Positions 12,534-20,701 of a DNA stretch of 64,000 nt are shown here, piece by piece (the first letter of the stretch is position 1; the number at the start of each line of letters is the position of its first letter). Below the pieces are notes generated by a model. It made no database searches. It was given only the letters and a program-made list of their open reading frames with translations, and was not told the origin of the DNA. The DNA is from Fallopia convolvulus. Its lineage: Eukaryota; Streptophyta; Magnoliopsida; Caryophyllales; Polygonaceae. The stretch is from the NCBI GenBank assembly GCA_964016875.1, contig OZ024729.1, positions 20,232,494-20,296,493 of the forward strand, given 5' to 3'. Both the position numbers and the translations under genes were made by a program.

Positions 12534-12659
12534 CGTATGGGAAGGATAATGTAAATAAAATATATGTTTAGACTGGGATGATTTAAGTAAATAGCAAAAA
12601 AAAAGGCTAATTAGGTGGATATTAAGGAGGGTGTGGAAATTAGATAAATAGCACCCCCC

Positions 12660-14230
12660 CCCCCATCATCCACCCCTACCTCACTCTCGTTGACCGGGTT
12701 GACTCGCCCGTTGACCGAGTTGACTCGCCCATTGACCGGTGTTGACTGACCGTTGACCAGTGTTGACCAACCATTGACCATCATCACAATCATCACTATC
12801 ATCATTTTCAAAACCGTCATCACAATTTTTTCACCGTCATCATAATTATTTCATTGTCATCACAATTTTTCGATGACAAAAAGTATAATAAAAGGTAAAA
12901 AAGTATCATCAAAATGTCTTGATGACATTTTCTGATGACAAAAAATATCATTAAAGGCATTCAACCACATAACAAAACCGTCATCCCCCGTCATTACAAT
13001 TTTTTTCACCGTCGTCACATTTTTTGATGACAAAAAGTGTAATAAAAGGAAAAAAGTGTCATCAAAATGTCTTAATGACAACTTTTTGATAACTAAAAGT
13101 ATCATCAAAGGCATTCAACTATATAAAAACAACCGTCATCACACGATTCGAACCGTCATCAACTGTCATCACTTGTCATCGTTAATTGATGACGGTTTGA
13201 TTGTCATCAACTATCATCTCTACTTGATGACGGCTCGATTAATTTGTCATCAAAAGGGCCTTGATGACAAACAAGTGTCATCAAACTGTCATCACTTAAG
13301 CGTCATTATATATGTGTCATCACTATCATCAATGTAATCACTACTTGATGACGGTTTGATTGTCATCAACTATCATCATAAATGTCATCTCTAGTTGATG
13401 ACGATTCGATTCTCATCAATCGTCATCGTTATTTGATGAGGGTTCGATTGTCATCAATTATCATCACTACTTGATGACGGTTCGATTAATTTGTCATCAA
13501 AAGGGCCTTGATGACAATGGTCTTGAAAACAAACAACCGTCATCAAGTGTCATCACTCAAAGTTTGTTCGTTTTTATCATCATCACAAAAAATAGTTGTC
13601 ATCAAATCTCATCATCACATAAAAATAGTTGTTATCACCGAATAAAAAACAATTGTCATCACTTAAAAAAATTGTCATAAAAAATTATCACTAGTCATCA
13701 TTAAATATAAACATGTCATCACTGAAATTATAACAACCGTCATCACACATAAAAAACAAAGTTGTCATCAAATATGTATCATGACGTTTAATTTTTTGGT
13801 GTCATCAAATATGTGTTATCACATATAATTTTTTAGTGTCATTATTCAAAGTATCATCAAATATGTGTCATCACATACAATTTTATCAAATATGTGTCAC
13901 CACTCAAAGTGTCGTCAAAAAAAAATTTGATGACACGGTTCGAACCGTCATGTCATCACAATTGTCATTCCTACTTGATGACGGTTCAATTGTCATCACA
14001 AATATCATCGCTACTTGATGACGATTTGATTGATTTGTTTGTCATCAAAAGGGTCTTGATAACAAACAAGTGTCATCAAAGGACCTTAATGACATTCATT
14101 TGTTTGTCATCAAAGGACAGTGATGACAAACAATTGTCATCGAGTGTCATAAAAAAATTGTCATCACATGTTTTTAAACGACCTTGATGACATTAAACCA
14201 CATAAAAACAACTATTACATACACATAAAA
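12660..14230. repeat. GTCATC/GATGAC short-motif array, possibly CACTA subterminal repeats
   Basis: For about 1.5 kb the hexamer GTCATC or its complement GATGAC recurs every 10-30 bp in both orientations, often as TTGATGAC facing GTCATCAA. Larger blocks are repeated inside it: roughly 12850-12985 again at 13010-13130, and a ...CTACTTGATGACGGTTCGATT... block several times between 13190 and 14030. Dense, bidirectional short repeats of this kind are typical of the subterminal regions of plant CACTA (En/Spm) elements, where transposase binds. I could not find CACTA terminal repeats, so the superfamily call is inference. Short frames here are repeat artefacts. Confidence 0.6.
12689..12780. promoter_or_regulatory. 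Cluster of nine TTGAC (W-box core) motifs
   Basis: Within about 90 bp the pentamer TTGAC occurs nine times, mostly as TTGACC, in a tandem arrangement of GTTGACCGRGTTGACTCGCC-like units. TTGAC[C/T] is the WRKY-binding W-box core, but here it is equally explained as a degenerate tandem repeat at the edge of the array; no promoter is linked to it. Confidence 0.3.
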
Positions 14231-14286
14231 ACAAAGTTGTCAACAAAAAAATTTATTAATAAGTGGTATTATAAAAATTATTAATA

Positions 14287-14357
14287 AGCCTATGTGGGAT
14301 TTGAACCCACATCATTATTTTTTAAGAAAAATGCTCTACCATTTGAGCTAATAGGCT
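14287..14357 (-). tRNA. tRNA-like sequence / tRNA pseudogene
   Basis: On the minus strand 71 nt can be folded as a tRNA: a perfect 7-bp acceptor (AGCCTAT / ATAGGCT), a GCTC/GAGC D arm, and a GTGGG TTCAAAT CCCAC T arm with an intact B-box. The anticodon stem is AT-only and imperfect, and the anticodon (CTT or TAA) cannot be placed safely. It shares its first 15 nt with 20558-20631, 35616-35689 and a fragment at 49622-49634. It is probably a dispersed tRNA-derived sequence rather than a functional gene. Confidence 0.5.
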
Positions 14358-15283
14358 AAATTCATTTTATAATAAAAATAGATTCTAAATTAAATTAGAC
14401 TAGAAAAGAAGTTGGAATTACCTTAACCATAAAATAGTCATCAAGTTTCCACTGAGTGTTCCAAATAGAATGCCATTACCTTAACTGTAAAATTGTCATC
14501 AAGTTTACAACAGTTCACCCCAGTTTTATAACCAATTAGCCCTTCTGATTTTAATCATAAACTGTAAAGGATAGCAATCCAGTAAAGGATATGCTTCCAA
14601 GCTCATGCAAAATTCAATGTCATCATTTTCATGTAATGTTCACTGTATCAACTTAGAATGGCTGCACATGGCGGTGGTAAGTCAACCAAAATGATGCACA
14701 AGAAATGGTTAAGATGACCCATTATAATCACTGAAACATGGAAGGAATAATAAAAAAATTAACCTAACTGCAATATTAATTATATATCAGCAGTTGATAC
14801 CTGACAGCACCATGCCACCATGCCTTCTAAAATGTCAATATAGTAGCTAGTCTGGAGGATTAATTCGGTCTGGAACCTTAATCCCAATTCCTTCAAAATT
14901 TTCCTCCACTCTCGCTACTGGTCCTTGATAAAAACATGAGGCCGCCTTTTACTAGTAGTACTAAATCATCAAACATTCTGAACAATGCATAGCTGAAACA
15001 GAAAAAAGTGTAAACTATTAGTACTAAATCATCAAACATTTTCATGAACAGTTAATATCATGTAGAACAAATCCTACATTATTCATTATACTAATATACA
15101 TGCTAGCATCTTTTTCATGGTAATATGCCACTCTATCCCCTCAACTTTAGCAGCATTACAAATCAAATATCTTTAGAAAGCCAATCTTCTAATTCAACTT
15201 AATTAGAGAAAATTATACACCACTTTCACCAACAGAAATAGATAGCACTAAGCAAAAGCAGTAAGATACAAAGACAACACGAA
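14358..15283. other. Noncoding, possibly intron of the RVB2 fragment
   Basis: No coding similarity seen. A short phrase (TAGTACTAAATCATCAAACA) occurs twice, near 14955 and 15020. The sequence abuts the 3' edge of the RVB2 fragment at a GTAAT that would fit a splice donor, so part of it may be captured intron. Confidence 0.35.
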
Positions 15284-15890
15284 TTACCTGCTATTGATAA
15301 CATCAATCTCGTGAAGGGTGACACAATACACAATCTCCTTCATCTTCTGGAGCTCACCATCAGGGCACTGCACAAATTTGGTATGTGGCCCCGTGGGATC
15401 ATAATCCCTAGACCTAGAAAACGACCTCCCAAGCTTAGTACTCATTCCCGACGCCTTGTCAATGGCAATCACATCTCCACTCTGAATCTTCTCTTTCCCA
15501 AGCGACTCAATCAACTTCGCCCCCAAACCATACATCGTCTCCATCTCCGTGGTCTTCAGCGTCAATTTTCTAGTCTTAGACGCCGCGCCAGCCACCGTAG
15601 GCTGGTCAATCTGGATCTCCACCACTTCGCCTTCAATGATCTTCGTCTCCTCCTTAATTCGGACGCCGATAGACCTACGGAAGGCCTGGGTAAGGGCTTC
15701 GGTTTAGGAAATCTCGAGAGAGAAGATCTCGGAGTCGGAGAGGGGGTTTCTTGGCCTAGAGACTTAGCGAGACCCATGGCGATGGCGGTCTTTCCGGTAC
15801 CGGACTGGCCTGCGATGAGGACGCCATGGCCGGCGATTTTGTCGTCCTTAACATCTGGAATGCCCTTGATATTTTTAGCCGGTGATGAGG
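15284..15890 (-). pseudogene. RVB2: RuvB-like 2 (RVB2/RUVBL2) AAA+ ATPase fragment
   Basis: RUVBL2-family proteins are AAA+ ATPases of INO80/SWR1 remodelling and R2TP complexes. The minus strand encodes KIAGHGVLIAGQSGTGKTAI with the Walker A motif (about 15835-15780), then SEIFSLEIS-stop-TEALTQAFRR, RIKEETKIIEGEVVEIQID and a long uninterrupted stretch to TLHEIDVINSR (15625-15284), which matches the oligomerisation insert domain of RVB2. It is a pseudogene: a small deletion with frameshift lies near 15735, a Lys codon is replaced by TAA near 15700, the normal N-terminal region is replaced by unrelated residues, and everything after INSR (including Walker B and the sensor regions) is absent. 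The break at INSR coincides with GTAATT, which could be a splice donor or a capture boundary. It sits between the GTCATC array and the right 49-bp repeat. Confidence 0.85.
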
Positions 15891-16106
15891 AGTTAGGTCT
15901 GGAGATGGATTCATCGAGAGAGAGAGAGGGGGGGGGAGTTAGGTAAGAGAAAAAAATAAGGTGCTTTTATACTTAACAAAAACCTAAAAAAATACAAGCG
16001 GCTAATTAGGTTATTAATTTTTTCCCTTTTAGCAAATTCTTTCTTTAGACTTCCAAATTAATAAGATTGTGTATGTAATGTGATCTCAAAAAAATTACCT
16101 TATATG

Positions 16107-16155
16107 ATTTAATGTGAAGATCAGAATATCTCCCTTCGGTACCTAATACATTTTA
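16107..16155. repeat. 49-bp perfect direct repeat, right copy
   Basis: Partner of 12485-12533; the copies are 3,622 bp apart. The sequences immediately outside the two copies are unrelated. Confidence 0.95.
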
Positions 16156-17130
16156 TACTGTATCTAATTATATTGGAAACCTATATACTATTACTAAACT
16201 CTAATCCCTCTATCTTATTTGTCAATCTCTTAACTATACCACATAAGCTTCTTAATTTTTCAATTTACTCATTTACCCTTCATAATTTTTAGTATTTACA
16301 ATCGTTAAAAATATATAACATAATAATATTGTTAATGTTATTAATAATTGCACATAACATATTAGTAGGTAATGTTTAATTCCTTACACACTAAATTAGT
16401 ACATGATATCTCTACTATTTATCTTTATGAACAAAATTTGAGAAACTTTAAAATTATATAATTATATACGTGAGATATATGTACCATAATTTTTTCTATG
16501 GTATGAAACTATTAAAAGGTGAGATCTCTATAATTTTATTTTTATGGACATAAATTTTAATAGAGCTTTGCTATTCGTCGCCCCTTATGTGTGTGGTGTC
16601 ACTTTTATAATATTAAAGTATATGTATAAATCTATATATGTATACTATCAATTTATAATGATATTAGTGGTGGTACACCTCATATTTTTTTTAAAATATG
16701 AGGTTTACCACCACTTATTTAATTTTTAATAATTATTGTTTTAATATATTGTTCCTACATAAAAAAAATTATCAAGTCAAAGTCATGCATGACACACCGT
16801 TTCTCAGAGACGTTTTGAGTTAAAAAGAAAATATATAGAAAGATATATTACATTGAGATTTGCATTGAATATGATTCATTGCATATGGACGTATACTAAT
16901 ATCGATATATTACAAATGATCTCAGAGCTTTATTATGTGTCCTAATTGTGGGGATATTGACTTGTTAAGCTCCTCAAAATGGCAAGATTTTATAAATTTA
17001 CATTTATTTAGGATTAAATAGATTTTGTAAAAGGGTTCACTACTTTCCTAATAGGGTTTTAGTTCCCTCTATTAGTAAACTTACCTATGCCCTTAGGGTA
17101 TAGGTTAGAAAAACCGATTATAAATAGACC
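16156..17130. other. AT-rich intergenic DNA with a near-perfect hairpin
   Basis: AT-rich, no gene recognised. It holds the hairpin at 16666-16715 described separately. A sequence near 16180 (CTATATACTATTACTAAACT) loosely resembles a Helitron 5' end, but no partner was found. Confidence 0.45.
16666..16715. repeat. Near-perfect 23-bp inverted repeat (hairpin)
   Basis: Arms 16666-16688 and 16693-16715 (AGTGGTGGTA... and ...TACCACCACT) pair at 22 of 23 positions around a 4-nt T loop. A transcript across it would form a short stable hairpin. Its origin is unknown; it could be a remnant of a foldback MITE. Confidence 0.8.
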
Positions 17131-17135
17131 CGCAA

Positions 17136-17240
17136 TGGACCGAGTTTATCAAAAATTGAAAATACAATAGTTCTGACCAATTAAACATGGGGTATACACG
17201 TTTGTCAATTATTTTGTGCTTGTTCTTCATCCTTGGTAAG
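17136..17240 (+). other. Possible promoter and first exon of a small secreted peptide, or an LTR fragment
   Basis: A TATA-like ATTATAAATAGACC near 17117-17130 is followed about 55 bp later by ATG (17187) opening MGYTRLSIILCLFFILG, a convincing signal-peptide-like hydrophobic N-terminus, and then by GTAAGA, a good splice donor (about 17235). No second exon could be identified downstream. A TATAAATAG element followed by an A-rich leader is also common in copia LTRs, so this may be transposon sequence. I do not assign a family. Confidence 0.3.
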
Positions 17241-17456
17241 ATCATCGATGTGCAAATTCTTGTTTTTGTTCTAACCTATGCCCTAAGGGCATAGCTTATC
17301 CCCTATCCGGTTTCATTTGCTTTTTGATCAGAGTAGAAGTGTTTCGCTCGAGAATGACGAATTCGCCACCGCCACCACCCCCCGCTGATAGAGGGGTTGG
17401 AGAATGACGAATTGGCCCATTATTCTTAATTATGGAATGAGCAAAATGCATATGAT

Positions 17457-17658
17457 CTTCTTCCATTAGACTTTCTAACTTAACCTTTTCTAACATCAGC
17501 TTTCCAAATACCATTAACAAATCATACAAAACAAGATTATCTGTATGAATTTGAAAACTTCTTCCATCAGACTTTCTAACTTGACCTTTTCCAACATCAG
17601 CTTTCCAAATACCACTAACCAATCAAAGAAAACAAGATTATCTGTATGAATTTGAAAA
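17457..17658. repeat. 101-bp tandem duplication
   Basis: Units 17457-17557 and 17558-17658 are about 90% identical, both starting CTTCTTCCAT and ending TTTGAAAAC. The minus strand carries an open frame of 108 codons across them (17622-17296) with no family I recognise; it also encodes a Gly run from a simple repeat, so I do not call it a gene. Confidence 0.8.
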
Positions 17659-17889
17659 CTAAGACGAATCTATAAACCCCAGTCAACCTATACAAAGAGT
17701 ATTTGTCGGGATTCTGGAGGTCAGATTTATTGCGTTTGGAATGTTGTTCAACGGTAAGGAACAATTCGCTTGGAACGACATTTCCCCAGTCAACTTGTCA
17801 TCCTGCGTACGCCACTCCACCCGGGAGACGACGCTCAAGCCAACCACCAAGTCAATGGTGTTGGTAGCGTCGTTCCCGATACAGGTGCT

Positions 17890-19786
17890 CTAGCTCGGCG
17901 GGAAGAAGAAGGTGCCTTCCCAATCCTTCGTCTCACCCTCCTGAGCGAGGGTGCAGGGGAAGTTGAGCGTCTCGGGGGGATCCGAGCCATCAAGTCTCCC
18001 CCACGCCCACACATCCTTGAACACGTAGTCTATCCCTTGTGTTCGCATCTGGGGACTCACGTTGATGTAGACCGCAGTCTTGCCATCCTCCTGAAATGTC
18101 ACCCCGACTTTCTTGACCCTAAGAAGTGGCATTTCCGGCCGTGCCCTAAGCGTTGCCACCTCCTTTCGAAGCACTTTACACGAGAGACCTGTTAAGAAGA
18201 AAATTCAGAGAGATAGAAATCCATCAATCTGGAGGTCAATGAAATCACACAATACCAAAATGAATTTATAAAACAGAACCCGCTTAGCACCCCTTCTAGT
18301 TGCTACTTGCTAGACAAAAAATTAGTGTAGACTCCTTATATTAATAAAATAGTGTAGTGATTAACCTTTAAAAATTCTTTGTGTATTTTCATTATATGAT
18401 ACAAATTCGTCCTATTGCAAAAGGGGGAAGAGTGTATTGATTTTGATGCATCAGTATTGCAAGTGTAGTGATTAACCTTTAGAAATTCTTTGTATATTCT
18501 CTCTCTTTTTATTCAACAAATACGTCCTAATTCACAACAAATACAATTGTATTGGCATTGACGGACCTAGGGGTGGGCATGGGTGGGCCCGTGCCCCTCA
18601 TTCGGTCGGACTTGTTAATAATATGTATGTAAATTTTAGATTTGAATATGGATAAATTTAAAATAATTTGTATTAAAAACATGAAAATTAACTAGTTAAA
18701 ATGGTTTATTACTCAAATTTATATGCAATCCACCAAGTTTCAGTTCACATTTTAATACTTTCCCCAATAAAATTAAATTTTATTATTAAATAAGTATAAA
18801 TTTTTCATATGTAAGAATATTGACTAACTAAACTCGTCGACAATTCTCGAATTATAGTTCTATTTTAGTTTTTTTCATTCAAATTTAATACTTTACTCCC
18901 TTTTATAATTAAATAAGTATAAAATTTTCACATTTAAGAATATTGACTAACTAAACTAGTCGATACCCGAACTATTAATTTCATAGGAGAAATCGTGCCC
19001 CTCCTTGAAATTTGTTCTGCGTCCGTCACCGTGTATTGGGACTGCCAAATTTCTCTTAAACTAATCAATTAAGTTGGATCACATACAGCCAAGTGCTCTT
19101 TAGCCTTTAGTCACAATAATTAATGGCATCTCTTTGTCAAACATTATAGTTTGATACTAGCTAAGAGAGGTTCTAAAGCACAGTCAAGTAGCCTTAACAA
19201 CTCCTCTAGACTGGGAATCTAAAAAGCATCATAAATTCCCTGAGTTGAGTAATTGAGGAGCGAGTAAGAAATAATAGTGGAAAACTCAGCGATTCGTTAT
19301 ACACACTCTCAATATTGTGTTGCGCACTCCGATATGGGCAGATTTCTATCCCGCACAAAAAAATGGTACTAATATGAGCGGGTTTCAAACTCGCACAAGA
19401 AAATGGCAGAAATAAATGGCGGGTTTCAAACCCGTACAAAAAAATCATATATTTATGGGCGGATTTAGGATCAACCCAAAACCGGAGTGCGCATCCGAAA
19501 AACCGGAGTGCACAATGGAAAGCATATACTTGATTCTCCTCAAATTCAGCATATCATCAACTCTAATTAATGTAAAAACACACACAAAAAAGTATGTACC
19601 TTGGCCAATCAGACCTAAAATCAAGGCGCCAATGATGATCAACAGCAATACCAGGGCTGAAACCAGCTTGTTGTTTGAGATTCACGCCCACGCCCATTTT
19701 GCCGCGGCTGATCTCGCTTTTTGGGCGGCGCCGGAGACGGCCGACATAGCCGCTCCAATCGCCATGGAAGCATAAGCAGCAGCCAT
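17890..19786 (-). pseudogene. Two-exon gene for a small membrane-anchored protein, copy 1 (unidentified family)
   Basis: Exon 1 (19786-19600) starts at ATG with an Ala-rich segment (MAAAYASMAIGAAMSAVSGA), then after residue 34 an in-frame TGA, then a strongly hydrophobic segment (LVSALVLLLIIIGALILGLI), ending CAAG before GTACAT. Exon 2 (18188-17890) follows TTCTTCTTAACAG and encodes about 98 residues ending in TAG. The two exons join in phase (GG-GT gives Gly) and give an uninterrupted frame except for the one TGA, where Trp (TGG) would be expected. Exon 2 contains VKKVGVTFQEDGKTAVYINV and KDWEGTFFFPPS. I see an N-terminal membrane anchor with a soluble tail but cannot name the family. The intron holds a hAT MITE (18556-19031). 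The same TGA is in copy 2, so inactivation (or a start downstream) predates the duplication. Confidence 0.6.
18556..19031. mobile_element. hAT-type MITE in the intron of the membrane-protein pseudogene, copy 1
   Basis: A 476-bp element, left end CATTGACGGACCTAGG, right end (opposite strand) CGGTGACGGACGCAG. It is flanked by a perfect 8-bp duplication TGTATTGG at 18548-18555 and 19032-19039. The CAGTGRCGGA-like start and 8-bp duplication fit the hAT superfamily. No coding capacity. The same insertion is at 33615-34089. Confidence 0.75.
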
Positions 19787-19975
19787 AGGAAAGAAAGAAG
19801 AGAAAAGAGAGAAAGGAGAGAATGGAGAGAAAGTTGCAATGGTGATTGCAGAGTTGAAGCAAGTCTTAAGAAAGAAAGAAAATTTCAATGTGAAAGAAAG
19901 AAAGAAAGTTGCAGTGTTGGTGAAAGAGATGTGATGCTCCATTACTAAATTCGGCAATTGCAGAGGTTGAAGCAA

Positions 19976-20557
19976 GTCTTAAGTAATTCCTTTGTTATCC
20001 GTCATATGCTAATTAAGTTGTGGTGCGATTGTAAAAGGCAAGGTGAAATTAGAGTTCGGCAAGTTGGCTTGAATGCTTTTCGACATTGACATCCCCATGT
20101 ACGATGACGAAAATTGCAGGCACAATAATAATTTGTTTGGAGCTTTTTATTTGAAGTCATTTTAGGTGCTTAGACCTTTGATCTATCAGAGTAGAAGTTG
20201 GTTGATTGTGATACTTCCTACAATATAGGCCTTGTGAACTATTCCATTAAGTTTCATCATTACAATATTGGCATTGACCGTATAGAAGATTACCCCTACA
20301 AGGGTGTTGATGGCAGATATGATCAATGCGAAGTATACATCTAACTACAATGGTTTTGAATATTTTACTCATCTCCTAGTAAGAGCATGGCATTATAAGC
20401 ATTTACCATGAATGAATCATTTCACCAATGTATCATCCTTCTTTCTGTAGGGTATTTTTATTGAAGAGTGTGGAAGAAAGATAAAGTTTAATTTGTTTTG
20501 GTACATAACTTTTTAAGTATGAATGCCCTAAACTACCAATTTGTAAGAGGTCATATT
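19976..20557. other. Upstream flank of the membrane-protein pseudogene
   Basis: Duplicated at 35034-35615. No further coding exon was recognised. It presumably holds the promoter and 5' UTR of the minus-strand locus; there is a GAAA/GAGA-rich leader near 19790-19910. Confidence 0.45.
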
Positions 20558-20631
20558 AGCCTATGAGGGAGTCGAACCCACATCTATATGCATTAGCACA
20601 TTGCTCTTCCATGCATTTGAGCTAATAGGCT
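20558..20631 (-). tRNA. tRNA-Ile(AAT)-like sequence, copy 1
   Basis: 74 nt on the minus strand: perfect acceptor AGCCTAT/ATAGGCT, D arm GCTC...GAGC, an anticodon region GTGCTAATGC like that of plant tRNA-Ile(AAT), and a GGTTCGACTCC B-box. The anticodon stem pairs poorly and the T stem has a mismatch (GTGGG/CCCTC), so it is likely a pseudogene. Copy 2 lies at 35616-35689. Confidence 0.55.
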
Positions 20632-20701
20632 ATTTTGTTGAAATGGGAATTAAAGTACAATGTGACAAAATTCATAACATTCACAATCGTCTTCGACGAC
20701 T

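Noticed and set aside
12611..12823. Minus-strand frame encoding repeated VNG units
   Set aside because: Direct translation of the GTTGACC tandem motif; no start context or domain.
13690..13700. CACTAGTCATC as a CACTA terminus within the GTCATC array
   Set aside because: A single CACTA in the middle of the array without a partner TAGTG end or 3-bp duplication; motif density makes it expected by chance.
16175..16200. Possible Helitron 5' end (CTATATACTATTACTAAACT)
   Set aside because: No preceding A-TC start, and no partner 3' end in the right orientation was found.
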